Numbered from the stretch's first letter, positions 1 through 10,915 are shown. The stretch: DNA of 64,000 nucleotides from Nocardioides sp. SLBN-35 (GCF_006715725.1 NZ_VFNU01000001.1:2976001-3040000), one strand, 5' to 3'. Translations and numbers: made by a program. The notes: generated by a model not told the origin, from the letters alone.

Positions 1-8
1 CTGACCGG

Positions 9-368
9 TCAGCCGAGCCCGCCCGGCGCCACGGAGCGCTCAGCGGCACGCAACCGGGCGGCGTAGGCCTCACCGCGGGGCGACAAGGCCGCCACGGCGC
101 GGCGCCGGTCGTCCGGGTCGATCCGACGCACGATGATGCCCTGGGAGACGAGCCGGTCGACGTGCCGGGTCAGGCTGGCGGCCGGGACGACGGCGGCCGT
201 CGCGATCTCGCTCATCGCGAGACCGGGCTCGGCGCCGACCACGGCGATGATCCGCCAGTGGTCCATCGCGAGGCCCTGCTCGTCGAGGATCGGCTGGAGC
301 ACGCGGCGCAACCCGGCCTCGACCTGCCGCACCTTCACGGCCAGGCTGGCCTGTGGCTGCTGGTTCAC
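9..368 (-). CDS. MarR-family transcriptional regulator
   Basis: A 119-residue winged-helix DNA-binding protein of the MarR family. The recognition region (about residues 45-70, with MSEIATAAVVPAASLTRHVD) and the following wing (IVRRIDPDDRRR) are clear. The GTG start at 368 is chosen because GAGGAGG lies just upstream; the longer in-frame extension is low-complexity Arg/Ala/Pro typical of non-coding GC-rich DNA. It is divergent from the UrtA/AmiC-like binding protein at 458 and sits beyond the 3' end of the urease genes. It may control that divergent gene, since repeats fill the intergenic space. The ligand is unknown. At 119 residues it is shorter than most MarR proteins (about 140-150), with the dimerisation helices reduced at the C-terminus. 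Confidence 0.8.
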   Translation of the reverse strand: MNQQPQASLAVKVRQVEAGLRRVLQPILDEQGLAMDHWRIIAVVGAEPGLAMSEIATAAVVPAASLTRHVDRLVSQGIIVRRIDPDDRRRAVAALSPRGEAYAARLRAAERSVAPGGLG

Positions 369-393
369 CGCGGCCTCCTCGCCTGGTTTGTGA

Positions 394-418
394 CGTTCGT
401 GTGAACGCGTGTGAACGC
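394..418. promoter_or_regulatory. Candidate MarR operator: tandem and inverted repeat
   Basis: In the 89-bp space between the divergent MarR gene and the binding-protein gene, GTGTGAACGC occurs twice back to back (399-408 and 409-418). The first copy also forms an inverted repeat, CGTTC (394-398) with GAACG (403-407). The position, overlapping both likely promoters, suits an autoregulatory operator. The assignment is inferred. Confidence 0.4.
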
Positions 419-443
419 CGGGGGCACCTCGCCATTCCGGTCC

Positions 444-449
444 TAACCT
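444..449 (+). promoter_or_regulatory. Leaderless -10 element (TAACCT)
   Basis: TAACCT ends 8 bases before the GTG start at 458. This places the likely transcription start on or next to the start codon, and no Shine-Dalgarno sequence is visible, as expected for a leaderless actinobacterial mRNA. Confidence 0.45.
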
Positions 450-457
450 AGGCATCC

Positions 458-1534
458 GTGCCCCTCCTGCGCCACGACGACCGGCTGACCATCGCCTTCG
501 TCGTCCCGCTCCAGGGGCCGACGGGCATCTACGGCCCCTCCTGCCTGGCCTGCGGCGAGCTCGCGGTCGAGCAGCTGAACGCCGGCACCGGGATAGCCGG
601 GAGGCAGGTCGAGCTGGTGGTGGTCGACGGCGGGCGCGAGCCACGGGTGGTGGCTGCCGAGGTCGGTCGCCTGGTCGACGACGGACGTGTGCAGGCGGTC
701 GCGGGCTGGCACACGTCGGCGGTGCGCCAGGCGGTCACCCGACGGGTCGGGGGCCGTGTCGTCTACGCGTTCGGCGCCATGCACGAGGGCAGCGACCCGA
801 CGCCCGGCGTCTTCCTGATCGGGGAGCGTCCGGTCAACCAGCTGCTGCCCGCGGCGCACTGGATGCGCGAGGAGTTGGGGGTGGGCCGCTGGGCGATCCT
901 CGGCAATGACTACGTGTTCCCGCGGGTGACCGGTACGACGGCGCGCCTGGCCCTGGAGGACACCCCGTCCGAGGTCGTGAGCGAGACCTACGTGCCCCTC
1001 GGCACGACCGACTTCGCGACCGTCATCGACGGCCTTGCTCGCGAGCCGGTCGACGGGGTGATCATGCTGCTGATGGGCCAGGACGCCGTGCACTTCAACC
1101 GGCAGTTCGCCCGCTCCGGCCTCACCGCGACCATGCCGCGGCTGAGTCCCGCGGTCGAGGAGAACACGCTGCTCGCCGGCGGGCCGGCCGCCGGCGAGGG
1201 CATGTACGCCGCAGCGGCGTACTTCGACGGCATGGGCACAGCCGAGAGCTCGGCGCTGGCGCGCGACTACTACGCCCGCTGGGGACGGTGGGCGCCGGCG
1301 CTCAACGCGGTCGGGGAGTCCTGCTACGAGGTGCTCACCTTCCTCGCCCGGGTCGGTGAGGTCTGCGGCTCGCTGAGCGTCGCCGCTGCAGCGGCGCTGC
1401 CGGACGGCCACTTCTACGCCAGCCCGCGGGGTCTGATGCGGCTCGACGGCAACCTGCTCGACCAGGACGTGTACCTCGCGGTCGCCGACGGACTGGGCTT
1501 CCGCGTCGAGCAGCAGATCGCGCGCGTGCACTAG
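458..1534 (+). CDS. UrtA/AmiC-like type I periplasmic-binding-fold protein, no signal peptide
   Basis: A 358-residue protein with the type I solute-binding fold of the branched-chain amino acid/urea/amide class. The two-lobed domain spans nearly the whole length (LTIAFVVPLQGPTGIYGPS near the N-terminus; NDYVFPR and VPLGTTDFATV in the middle). It shares NDYVFPR and the following region with the secreted UrtA at 9506-10762. Unlike UrtA it begins straight in the first beta strand, with no signal peptide or lipobox, so it should be cytoplasmic. Known cytoplasmic relatives such as AmiC are small-amide sensors that partner a regulator. Its place beside urease and a divergent MarR gene suggests a sensor of urea or an amide. 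Its 3' end overlaps ureD by four bases, convergently. A transporter component that lost its signal is the alternative. Confidence 0.7.
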   Translation: MPLLRHDDRLTIAFVVPLQGPTGIYGPSCLACGELAVEQLNAGTGIAGRQVELVVVDGGREPRVVAAEVGRLVDDGRVQAVAGWHTSAVRQAVTRRVGGRVVYAFGAMHEGSDPTPGVFLIGERPVNQLLPAAHWMREELGVGRWAILGNDYVFPRVTGTTARLALEDTPSEVVSETYVPLGTTDFATVIDGLAREPVDGVIMLLMGQDAVHFNRQFARSGLTATMPRLSPAVEENTLLAGGPAAGEGMYAAAAYFDGMGTAESSALARDYYARWGRWAPALNAVGESCYEVLTFLARVGEVCGSLSVAAAAALPDGHFYASPRGLMRLDGNLLDQDVYLAVADGLGFRVEQQIARVH

Positions 1535-2274
1535 AGGCCACCTGCCGCACCGCGGGCGGTCTGCCACACCGTTGCCAGGTCCGCCTCGTGAGCCTGCACC
1601 CCGAGCCGGCGCCACAGCACGGCCCCGCCCTCGAGGTCGTAGCGGTGCTCGGCGTCGCCGGGCTGCGGCGCACCCACCAGCAGCACCGACGACATCACCC
1701 GGTGCCCGCCCAGAAGTGCGCGGGCCGTGAGCGCGTCGATGGTGAGGTCCTCGACCAGGACCGGGCCGCTCCCGGAGAGCACCTCCGTGGTCTGGTGGAC
1801 CCGTCCCGGTTCCTCGCCGTGGCGGCCGAGAACCAGCGACTCCCGCAGCGCCAGCACCGCCCCGTCGCGGATCCGGGCCCGGGTCGACCGCTGCACCGCG
1901 GCCCCGGCGGAGACCACGAAGGGCTCCCCGGCCCAGGTCAGGACGGCACCCCGTCCGAGCGTGAGCCGTACGTCCCAGCGGGCCCGGCCGCCGCGCATGT
2001 CGAACGCGACCGTGCCGCCCGGTTCGACCACGTCGAGACGCGTACCGGCGTCCACCGCGATGTCGACCTCGACCCGGTCCCCGGCCAGGAGCAGGGCGCC
2101 CTCCGGCACGAGCGAGATCCGAGCGCACGTGTGGTCGTGGTCGACGAGCACGGGCCGCAGGGAGGACGCGGTCGGGTCGGAGAGGGTGACCGTGCTGCGC
2201 ACGAGGCATCGACCCGTGTCCGTCGGAGAGACGCGGATCCGGGTCCGTGCCGTGCGCTCAGTGCTCGTGAGCAT
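1531..2274 (-). CDS. ureD: Urease accessory protein UreD
   Basis: A 247-residue UreD/UreH protein, last gene of the urease operon. UreD binds apo-urease and, with UreF and UreG, forms the cytoplasmic complex that delivers nickel to the active site. The family pattern of repeated beta strands is visible ([48 protein letters not shown]). It is slightly shorter than usual (about 260-280 residues). The ATG at 2274 lies inside the end of ureG (17-bp overlap), so the two are translationally coupled. Confidence 0.85.
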   Translation of the reverse strand: MLTSTERTARTRIRVSPTDTGRCLVRSTVTLSDPTASSLRPVLVDHDHTCARISLVPEGALLLAGDRVEVDIAVDAGTRLDVVEPGGTVAFDMRGGRARWDVRLTLGRGAVLTWAGEPFVVSAGAAVQRSTRARIRDGAVLALRESLVLGRHGEEPGRVHQTTEVLSGSGPVLVEDLTIDALTARALLGGHRVMSSVLLVGAPQPGDAEHRYDLEGGAVLWRRLGVQAHEADLATVWQTARGAAGGL

Positions 2275-2965
2275 GCACGTGGTGCGCCATCGGGCCGGGG
2301 TCGACGGGCACGTGCACTCCCGCCGTCTGGCTGCGGCGGACCTCCTCGACCCACCCGACGAGCTCGTCGATGCTCGACCGGTCGGAGCGGGAGAGCCCGA
2401 TGACTGGCCCTTCGCCGCGGGCGGCAGTGGCGTCGGCGAGCATGCGGGGCACGTCCACGCCGACGTACGGCGCCAGGTCGGTCTTGTTCACGATGAGCAG
2501 GTCGGCGCGCTCGATGCCGGGGCCGCCCTTGCGGGCGACGTCGCCGCCTCCGGCGACGTCGAGGACGAACACCTGGGCGTCGACGAGGGCGGGGGAGAAG
2601 GTGGCGGTGAGGTTGTCGCCGCCGGACTCGAGCAGGACCAGGTCCAGGCCGGGGAAGGCGTCCTCGAGCTCCTCGACGGTCGTGAGGTTCGCGCTGATGT
2701 CGTCCCGGATCGCGGTGTGGGGGCAGGCGCCGGTCTCCACCGCGCGGATCCGCTCCGGCGCCAGCACGCCCGCTGAGCGCAGGAACCGGGCGTCCTCGTC
2801 GGTGTAGATGTCGTTGGTGACCACGGCGAGCTCGAGCCGGGCGGACAGCTCGCGGCACAGCAGCGCGATCAGAGAGCTCTTCCCGGTGCCGACCGGACCG
2901 CACACGCCGAGGCGGAGCGGCCGCGTGGGAGGCGAGGCCGGGTGGGGATGGCGGTGGTCAGGCAC
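2258..2965 (-). CDS. ureG: Urease accessory GTPase UreG
   Basis: A 235-residue SIMIBI-class GTPase that hydrolyses GTP to drive nickel insertion into urease. Visible are the P-loop GPVGTGKSS (residues 23-31), the nickel-binding CPHT motif (81-84), LLESGGDNL in the Walker B/switch region, and the guanine-specificity motif NKTD. The N-terminal His-rich stretch (HRHPHP) and the C-terminal HHVHAHEH may store or bind nickel. The GTG start at 2965 overlaps the end of ureF by 8 bp; upstream in-frame sequence is Arg/Pro-rich and not family-like. Confidence 0.93.
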   Translation of the reverse strand: MPDHRHPHPASPPTRPLRLGVCGPVGTGKSSLIALLCRELSARLELAVVTNDIYTDEDARFLRSAGVLAPERIRAVETGACPHTAIRDDISANLTTVEELEDAFPGLDLVLLESGGDNLTATFSPALVDAQVFVLDVAGGGDVARKGGPGIERADLLIVNKTDLAPYVGVDVPRMLADATAARGEGPVIGLSRSDRSSIDELVGWVEEVRRSQTAGVHVPVDPGPMAHHVHAHEH

Positions 2966-3617
2966 GGAACAACCTCCTGGTGCTGGCGGCGTGGGCCTGT
3001 GCCCACGCCTCGATCTGGGGGGCCGAGCAGGCCGGGATGTCGGTGGGCAGCTCCGCCCACGACACCGCGGCCTCCAGGTCGGCGATGCCGGTGAGCGACT
3101 CGGCGGCCCACCCGGCCACCGTGAGCGGGTCGAGGGGCAGCAGCTTGAGCGCCGCCGCGCAGACGGTCTGCACGTCGTCGTACGCGACCAGACGGGCGAC
3201 GGAGGCCGCGCCCAGGCCGAGGCCGGCGCACAGGGCGCCGAGAACAGTGCCGCGGCTCGGGCGCGGGACGTCGTCCAGCGGTCTCGACAGGTCCGGCCAG
3301 GTCCGGCGCACCAGCCGCAGCAACGCATGGCCTTGCACCCGGGACGCCTCGCGCAGGGCGGGCGACACCGTGCGGGCCGCCCAGGCCCGCTCCACCTGGT
3401 CGAGGGGGCCGTGACGCTCGACGGTGGCTCGGGCGACGACGGCTGTGCCCGCTTCGACCCGGGTGCTGCTCAGCAGCCGGGTACGGAGGTAGCCGGGTAC
3501 GTCGGCCGCCGTCAGCCCCTGGGCCAGGGCCCCCTCCAGGGTTCCGGACTGGGTGTGCCCGCCGACGGGCAGCCGCGCGTCGGCGAGCAGCAGGAGGACG
3601 AGCTCGGGATGGGCCAT
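2958..3617 (-). CDS. ureF: Urease accessory protein UreF
   Basis: A 219-residue, largely helical UreF protein. UreF acts with UreD and UreG as the checkpoint component of the urease activation complex in the cytoplasm. The family opening is present ([21 protein letters not shown]), as is a typical C-terminal helical segment ([15 protein letters not shown]). The gene lies between ureC (9 bp upstream) and ureG (8-bp overlap) in the common order ABC-F-G-D. Confidence 0.88.
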   Translation of the reverse strand: MAHPELVLLLLADARLPVGGHTQSGTLEGALAQGLTAADVPGYLRTRLLSSTRVEAGTAVVARATVERHGPLDQVERAWAARTVSPALREASRVQGHALLRLVRRTWPDLSRPLDDVPRPSRGTVLGALCAGLGLGAASVARLVAYDDVQTVCAAALKLLPLDPLTVAGWAAESLTGIADLEAAVSWAELPTDIPACSAPQIEAWAQAHAASTRRLFRA

Positions 3618-3626
3618 GGCAGTGCC

Positions 3627-5325
<1,699 letters not shown>

Positions 5326-5333
<8 letters not shown>

Positions 5334-5664
5334 CGAGCATGCCTCCGTCCGCACGCACCTGGATGCCGCGGACGACCCGGGCGCCGCGCAGCGCGACGAT
5401 CGCGACCTCCTGTGACGCACCGGGCTCGAACCTTCGCGAGGTCCCCGACGGCACGTCCAGCCGGAACCCGTGCGCCGCAGCCCGGTCGAAGGACAACGCC
5501 GAGTTCGCGTCGGGAAGGTGCAGGTGCGACCCGATCTGGACCGGGCGGTCACCGGTGTTGGTGATCACGAGCAGACATCGCTCTGCTCCGGACCGGTCGG
5601 CGTTGAGTGCCACGGTGCCGGCCCCGGGACGGGTGGCCCCGGGGCCGTCGGTCAGGATTCCCAC
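5326..5664 (-). CDS. ureB: Urease beta subunit UreB
   Basis: A 112-residue structural urease subunit that packs on UreC. Family hallmarks are visible: [37 protein letters not shown] (split by a few residues) and the end of the beta barrel ([11 protein letters not shown]). The GTG at 5664 gives [10 protein letters not shown], 10 bp after ureA. The longer upstream frame is antisense-like Ser/Arg-rich sequence. Confidence 0.92.
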
Positions 5665-5674
5665 TGCTGGCTCC

Positions 5675-5977
5675 TCAGGCGATCGGGTGGTGGAGGGTGA
5701 CGAGCTTGCGCCCGTCGTCGAACGTGGCCTCGACCTGGACGTCGAGGAGCATCTCCGCGACACCGGGCATGACCTGGTCGCGGACCAGCACCTCACGCCC
5801 GCGCTCCATCAGGTCGACGACGGTGCCGCCGGCGCGGGCCTCCTCGATGACCCAGCACGACAGCAACGCGACGGCCTCCGGGTAGTTCAGGAGCAGGCCG
5901 CGGGCGAGCCGGTCGCGCGCGACCATGCCGGCGACGCTGAGCAGCAGCTTCTCCGTGTCGGCGGGAGTGAGGTGCAT
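5675..5977 (-). CDS. ureA: Urease gamma subunit UreA
   Basis: A 100-residue protein, exactly the family length, matching the gamma subunit throughout ([33 protein letters not shown], the [18 protein letters not shown] segment, and the terminal LVTLHHPI). First gene of the urease structural set and 6 bp downstream of urtE, so transporter and enzyme are probably transcribed together. Confidence 0.95.
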   Translation of the reverse strand: MHLTPADTEKLLLSVAGMVARDRLARGLLLNYPEAVALLSCWVIEEARAGGTVVDLMERGREVLVRDQVMPGVAEMLLDVQVEATFDDGRKLVTLHHPIA

Positions 5978-5983
5978 GAAGCC

Positions 5984-6664
5984 TCACACCGCCATCGCCG
6001 TGCGGACCGCGTCCAGAGCGCCCGCGCCGCCGACGCCGCTGGAGGTCACCCGGCCGGACTCGAGCACTGCATACGCGTCGGTGCTGCGCAGGGCGAACCC
6101 CACGTGCTGCTCCACGAGCAGCACGGACAGGTCGCCCCGCGCGGTCAGCGCCGTGATCACCGATTCGATCTCGGCGACGACGTTGGGCTGGATGCCCTCG
6201 GTCGGCTCGTCGAGGATGAGCAGTCGTGGCTTCGTGAGCAGCGTCCGGGCGATCGCCAGCTGCTGCCGCTGGCCGCCGGACAACAGGCCGGCACGCTGGG
6301 TGAGCAGGTCGCGCAGCGCGGGGAAGGTGTCCAGCACCCCGTCGATCGCGGATCGTTGCGTGGTGACCAGCTGGAGGTTCTCCAGGGTGGTCATCTGGGG
6401 GAACGACAGCTGGCCCTGCGGCACGTAGCCCAGGCCGCGGGCGACCCGCTTGTGGGGGCGCAGGCGGGTGACGTCCTCGCCGTCGAGCAGGACCTGGCCT
6501 CGCATCACGGGCAGCAGGCCGACGGCGACGCGCAGGAGGGTGGTCTTGCCTGCTCCGTTGTGGCCCATCACGGCCACGGCACCACCCTCCGGCACGCGGA
6601 GCGAGACGTCCTCCAGGACCCGGGTCCGGCCGTAGCCGGCCGTCACGTCGCGCAGCTCAAGCAT
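5984..6664 (-). CDS. urtE: Urea ABC transporter ATP-binding protein UrtE
   Basis: A 226-residue ABC ATPase of the LivF type. Walker A GHNGAGKTT (about 34-42), signature LLSGGQRQQ, Walker B LLILDEPTEGIQPN and the H-loop EQHVGFALR are all present; TEGIQPNV is characteristic of UrtE. It energises urea uptake together with UrtD. The start overlaps the end of urtD by 8 bp and ureA follows after 6 bp. Confidence 0.92.
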   Translation of the reverse strand: MLELRDVTAGYGRTRVLEDVSLRVPEGGAVAVMGHNGAGKTTLLRVAVGLLPVMRGQVLLDGEDVTRLRPHKRVARGLGYVPQGQLSFPQMTTLENLQLVTTQRSAIDGVLDTFPALRDLLTQRAGLLSGGQRQQLAIARTLLTKPRLLILDEPTEGIQPNVVAEIESVITALTARGDLSVLLVEQHVGFALRSTDAYAVLESGRVTSSGVGGAGALDAVRTAMAV

Positions 6665-7409
6665 GGTCCGCCTCCTCGGCAGTGCGGCCCAGGTAGACCT
6701 CCTGGACCCTCGGGTCGGTCTGGATCTCGGCGACTGTGCCCTCGGCGAGGACCTTGCCGGCGTGCATGACCGTCACGACGTCGGCGTAGCTCCGCACGAA
6801 CTCCATGTCGTGCTCGATGACCACGATGGTCCGCTCGCCGCCGATCCGGCGGAGCAGGTCGCCGGTCTGCTCACGCTCCTCGGCGCTCATCCCAGCCACC
6901 GGCTCGTCGAGCAGCATCACCCGCGCGTCCTGCACGAGCAGCATGCCGATCTCCAGCCACTGCTTCTGCCCGTGGGCGAGGACGCCCGCGGGCCGGTCCC
7001 GCAGCGCGGTCAGCCCGATCGTCTCGAGCGCCTCCTCGACGTACGACGGCGTGCCCCGGCGAGCCAGCCCCATCTGCCAGGCCCGGCGATGGATCCCACC
7101 GGCGATGTCGAGGTTCTGCAGGACGGAGAGGCCCTCGAAGACCGTGGCCGTCTGGAAGGTGCGTCCGATGCCGGAGCGCACGATCCGGTGCGGCTTGGTC
7201 CGCAGCAGGTCCCGGTTGCGGTGGCGGACCAGTCCGGTCGCGGGCACCAGCCCGGTCACGGCGTCGACCAGCGTGGTCTTGCCGGCGCCGTTGGGCCCGA
7301 TCAGGAAGTGCAGTCGGCCCTGGAGCAGGGTGAGGTCGACGTCGTCGACCGCCCGGAACCCGTCGAACTCGACACACACTCCGCGGACCTCGAGGTAGTC
7401 GTCCTTCAC
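6657..7409 (-). CDS. urtD: Urea ABC transporter ATP-binding protein UrtD
   Basis: A 250-residue LivG-type ATPase. Walker A GPNGAGKTT is followed by the long insert typical of the LivG/UrtD group, then Q-loop GRTFQTATVF, a degenerate signature (LAHGQKQWLEIG, as usual in UrtD), Walker B VMLLDEPVAGM and H-loop VIEHDMEFV. The GTG start at 7409 forms a GTGA overlap with the urtC stop. Upstream in-frame Arg/Pro-rich sequence is not part of the protein. Confidence 0.92.
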   Translation of the reverse strand: MKDDYLEVRGVCVEFDGFRAVDDVDLTLLQGRLHFLIGPNGAGKTTLVDAVTGLVPATGLVRHRNRDLLRTKPHRIVRSGIGRTFQTATVFEGLSVLQNLDIAGGIHRRAWQMGLARRGTPSYVEEALETIGLTALRDRPAGVLAHGQKQWLEIGMLLVQDARVMLLDEPVAGMSAEEREQTGDLLRRIGGERTIVVIEHDMEFVRSYADVVTVMHAGKVLAEGTVAEIQTDPRVQEVYLGRTAEEADHA

Positions 7410-8536
7410 CGAGCCACCTCCGGCTCGTCTCCTGCCGCGACCGCCGCGACGCGGGTGCGGCGGGGAAGCGGTCGCAGGGCCCGCAGCCGGCCGCGCACCT
7501 GGGACCCGATGCTGCCCAGTCCGGCGGGGAGGAACAGGATCACCACGATGAAGAGCAACCCCAGGAAGTAGGTCCACTGATCGGGGAAGGACTCCGAGAG
7601 GGCGGTCCGGCCGAACCCGACGGCGATCGCGCCGAGTGCCGGCCCGAGCAGCAGGGCGCGTCCCCCGAGAGCGACGCCCGCGAGCAGGAAGATCGATGCG
7701 GTCGCGTCGACGTCGGAGGGGGAGATGATCCCGGTGATCGGCGCGAACAGCGCACCGCCGATGCTGGCCATCACCGCCGCGAGCGCGAAGGCGACCAGCT
7801 TGATGTTGGCCGGGTCGTGGCCGAGGAAGCGGACCCGCTCCTCAGCGTCGCGCGTCGCGACGAGCAGCTCGCCGAACCGGCTGCGGTACAGCTGCCACAC
7901 CACGACGAGGCAGACCACCAGGACGCTCGCGGCGATCGAGTAGATCATCCGCTTGTTCGCCGGGTCGTAGAGGTTGTAGCCGAAGAACTGGGTGAACTGG
8001 TTGAGGCCGTTGAACCCGCCGGTCTGCTTGATGGTGGCGACCAGGAGTGTGGCGAACGCGACGGCCAGCGCCTGGGTCAGGATCGCGAAGTATGCGCCCC
8101 GGACCCGACGCTTGAAGATCGCCCAGCCGAGGGCGGCGGCCGCGAGTGCCGGCAGCACCACGATGGCGGCCAGGGTGAAGGCACCGCTGCGGAATGGCTC
8201 CCACCAGCCGGGCATGGTGCCGTCGCCGTACAGCACCATGAAGTCGGGAACCGCGTCCGGGCCGCCCGTGGCCATGGCAGCCTCGAGCTTGAGGTGCATG
8301 GCCATCGCGTAGCCGCCGAGGCCGAAGAAGACGCCCTGGCCCATGACCAGCATGCCGCCGCGGCCCCAGGCCAGGCCGATGCCGACACCGGCGATGGCCC
8401 AGCACACGTACTTGCCGAGGTTGTTGAGCCGGAACGGGCTCAGCACTGTTGGCGCCACGACGAGGAGCGCGACCGCGATCAGTGCGATGCCCAGGAGCGG
8501 GCCCCACACGCGGGCCCAGGTCTGCAGCCGGTTCAT
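7406..8536 (-). CDS. urtC: Urea ABC transporter permease UrtC
   Basis: A 376-residue LivM-type inner-membrane permease with about nine to ten hydrophobic segments. Family signatures include WGRGGMLVMGQGVFFGLGGY and, near the C-terminus, FAPITGIISPSDVDATASI and VALGGRALLLGPALGA. The ATG at 8536 forms an ATGA overlap with urtB. The C-terminal tail is basic and cytoplasmic. Confidence 0.92.
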   Translation of the reverse strand: MNRLQTWARVWGPLLGIALIAVALLVVAPTVLSPFRLNNLGKYVCWAIAGVGIGLAWGRGGMLVMGQGVFFGLGGYAMAMHLKLEAAMATGGPDAVPDFMVLYGDGTMPGWWEPFRSGAFTLAAIVVLPALAAAALGWAIFKRRVRGAYFAILTQALAVAFATLLVATIKQTGGFNGLNQFTQFFGYNLYDPANKRMIYSIAASVLVVCLVVVWQLYRSRFGELLVATRDAEERVRFLGHDPANIKLVAFALAAVMASIGGALFAPITGIISPSDVDATASIFLLAGVALGGRALLLGPALGAIAVGFGRTALSESFPDQWTYFLGLLFIVVILFLPAGLGSIGSQVRGRLRALRPLPRRTRVAAVAAGDEPEVAR

Positions 8537-9417
8537 GCGAGCCCCCTGGTGCGCACGGTGAACAGGCCCTGCGGTCGGGCCTGGAGGAAGAGGACGACCA
8601 CGGCGAAGGTGAGGACCTGCGCCATGCTGGAGCTGAACCAGTCGGTGAGGAAGGCCGTCATCACGCCGACGGCGAAGGCCGCGATCACCGTGCCCCGGAG
8701 CTGGCCGAGGCCACCGGCGACGACCACCAGGAACGCCGAGATGATGTACGTCGTCCCGAGGTTCGGGTTGGTTCCGGAGATCAGGGAGACCGCGACCCCG
8801 CCGATCCCGGCCAGGCCGGAGCCGACGAAGAAGGTCACCCGGTCGACCGTGCGGGTCGAGACGCCCATCGTCTCGGCGAGGTCCCGGTTCTGCACGGTGG
8901 CGCGGATCCGGCGCCCGTAGGACGTGTACTTCAGCAGCGCCCCGAGGGTGCCCAGCGCCGCGACGGCCAGCAGGATCGTGAACATCTGGCGGTAGGGCCA
9001 GTGGTAGCCGAGCACGTCGACGTACCCGTCCAGCCAGCCGGGGGTGTGCACCGGGTCGCCCTGGGCGCCGAAGAGGTCTTTGGCGAGCTGCTGGAGGAGC
9101 AGGCTCACTCCGACCGTCACGAGCAGGGTGTCGAGCGGTCGCCGGTACATCCACTGGATGATCGCGACCTCGAGCAGCAGCCCGAGGGTCCCGGCGACCA
9201 GGAAGGCGACCGGCAGGGCGACCAGGATCGACAGATCGGTGTCCGTCACGACCCGTTGGGTGAGATAGGTCGTGTAGGCACCGGCCATGAGGAACTCGCC
9301 GTGCGCCATGTTGATGACGCCCATCTGGCCGAAGGTGAGGGCCAGGCCGAGCGCCGCGATGAGGAGCAGCGCGCCGGTCGCCGTGCCGGCGAGCAGCGGG
9401 GTGGTGAACGCGTCCAC
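8533..9417 (-). CDS. urtB: Urea ABC transporter permease UrtB
   Basis: A 294-residue LivH-type permease, the partner of UrtC. It has about eight transmembrane segments and the family motifs LALTFGQMGVINMAHGEFLM, RATVQNRDLAETMGV and VVAGGLGQLRGTVIAAF. The 88-bp gap to urtA is the largest gap inside the urt-ure array and could hold a processing or attenuation site. Confidence 0.93.
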   Translation of the reverse strand: MDAFTTPLLAGTATGALLLIAALGLALTFGQMGVINMAHGEFLMAGAYTTYLTQRVVTDTDLSILVALPVAFLVAGTLGLLLEVAIIQWMYRRPLDTLLVTVGVSLLLQQLAKDLFGAQGDPVHTPGWLDGYVDVLGYHWPYRQMFTILLAVAALGTLGALLKYTSYGRRIRATVQNRDLAETMGVSTRTVDRVTFFVGSGLAGIGGVAVSLISGTNPNLGTTYIISAFLVVVAGGLGQLRGTVIAAFAVGVMTAFLTDWFSSSMAQVLTFAVVVLFLQARPQGLFTVRTRGLA

Positions 9418-9505
9418 GGGGGACTCCTGACGGGAGGCCCGGGGTGCCGTGCTCGCGCGAACGCGGCACCCCGGGATCGGGAGAGGAACGGGAGGGACGC
9501 TCAGG

Positions 9506-10762
9506 TCACTTCGCGCTCGGGTCCCACCAGGCGTAACCCTCGAGGAACGGGTCGGGCTCGATCGCCTTCTCCGAGGACCACACGACGTCGAACTGGTTGT
9601 CGGAGTTGATCTGGCCGATCAGCGCGGTCTTGGCGATGTGGTGGTTCTCGCCGTCGATGGTGACGGTGCCCTCCGGCGCGTCGAAGCTGACGCCGTCGGC
9701 CGAGGCGTTGATCTCGTCGACGTCGAACGAGTCCGCCTTCTCGACCAGGTTCTTGTAGAGGTACAGCGAGGTGTACGCCGCCTCCATCGGGTCCGAGGTC
9801 GGACGGTCCGCGCCGTACTTGTCCTGGAAGGCCTTGATGAACGCGTCGTTCGTGGGGCTCGAGACCGACTCGAAGTAGTTCCACGCGGCGTACTGGCCGG
9901 TGACGTCCTTGCCCATGGCCGGGGCCTCCTCCTCGGCGATGGACACCGAGATGATGGGCGAGGTCTTCGGGCTCAGCCCCTGCTCGTAGTAGGCCTTGAT
10001 GAAGCCGACGTTCGAGGAGCCGTTGATCGTGTTGAACACGAAGTCGGGCTTGGCGTCGACGATCTTGGCGACCTGGGTGGTCCAGTCGTCGTCGTCCAGC
10101 GGGACGTACTCCTCGCCGACGATCTCGATGCCCAGCTCCTTGGCGTACTGCTTGATGATCTTGTTCGCCGTGCGCGGGAAGACGTAGTCGGACCCCGCGA
10201 GGAACAGGGTCTTCACGCCCTTGGACTTGAGGAAGTCCATGGCTGGGATGATCTGCTGGTTGGTCGTGGCACCCGTGTAGTAGATGTTCTTCGAGGCCTC
10301 CAGCCCCTCGTACTGCACCGGGTAGAAGAGCAGGCCGTGATCGGCCTCGACGACCGGCAGCATGGCCTTGCGCGAGGCAGAGGTCCAGCCGCCGAAGACG
10401 GCGGCGACGCAGTCGCCGGTCAGCAGCTTCTCGATCTTCTCGGCGAAGATCGCCGGGTCGCTGGCTCCGTCCTCGACGACCGGTTCGATCTTCTTGCCGA
10501 GGATGCCGCCGGAGGCGTTGATCTGCTCCGCCGCGAGGGACAGCGAGTCGCGGACGGTCTGCTCGCTGATCGCCATCGCGCCGGAGGTGGAGTTGAGGAA
10601 GCCGAGCTTGACGGTGTCGCCGGAGGTGTCGACGCAGCTCGTGGAGCCGGCGCCTTCGTCTCCGGCCTTGGAGCCACCGCAGGCGCTCAGGCTGAGTGCC
10701 GCGGTGAGGGCGAGGACGGTGCCGGCGGTGAGGCGGGAACGGGAGTGGAACACAGGGGACAA
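9506..10762 (-). CDS. urtA: Urea ABC transporter substrate-binding lipoprotein UrtA
   Basis: A 418-residue secreted receptor for urea. The N-terminus is a lipoprotein signal peptide with lipobox LSAC (Cys28), so the protein should be membrane-anchored outside the cell. The mature part has the type I binding fold with UrtA-specific stretches (NSTSGAMAISEQTVRDS; FGGWTSASRKAM; FYPVQYEGLE; NDAFIKAFQDKYG). It is the first gene of the urt-ure array and is preceded by an AT-rich promoter region. It resembles the signal-less protein at 458-1534. Confidence 0.95.
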   Translation of the reverse strand: MSPVFHSRSRLTAGTVLALTAALSLSACGGSKAGDEGAGSTSCVDTSGDTVKLGFLNSTSGAMAISEQTVRDSLSLAAEQINASGGILGKKIEPVVEDGASDPAIFAEKIEKLLTGDCVAAVFGGWTSASRKAMLPVVEADHGLLFYPVQYEGLEASKNIYYTGATTNQQIIPAMDFLKSKGVKTLFLAGSDYVFPRTANKIIKQYAKELGIEIVGEEYVPLDDDDWTTQVAKIVDAKPDFVFNTINGSSNVGFIKAYYEQGLSPKTSPIISVSIAEEEAPAMGKDVTGQYAAWNYFESVSSPTNDAFIKAFQDKYGADRPTSDPMEAAYTSLYLYKNLVEKADSFDVDEINASADGVSFDAPEGTVTIDGENHHIAKTALIGQINSDNQFDVVWSSEKAIEPDPFLEGYAWWDPSAK

Positions 10763-10915
10763 CCCCTCTCGGTCATCGCACCCGTCGTCTCGGGGGACGG
10801 GGTGCTGGGCCAGGGGGCACGACGCCGTGCCCCGGTGGCGATGAACCTAGGAAGGGCTGATTTCCAGTTACTACCAAATGGAATGAAATGGGTGTTTCGC
10901 GATCCGCACCGCGCG
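10763..10915 (-). promoter_or_regulatory. urtA upstream region with candidate -10
   Basis: This 153-bp space is the likely promoter for the whole urt-ure array. On the minus strand TAGGTT (10849-10844) could be a -10, giving a leader of about 75 nt. The adjacent 10860-10900 is clearly AT-richer than its surroundings and holds the inverted repeat TTCCA (10862-10866)/TGGAA (10879-10883). Nitrogen control (GlnR or AmtR) would be expected, but no convincing consensus site was found. Confidence 0.35.

Noticed and set aside
10840..10915. GlnR or AmtR binding site before urtA
   Set aside because: GTAAC and GAAAC fragments are present but not with the six-base spacing of GlnR boxes, and no AmtR-type palindrome is seen. 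Regulation by nitrogen remains likely but the site is not supported.
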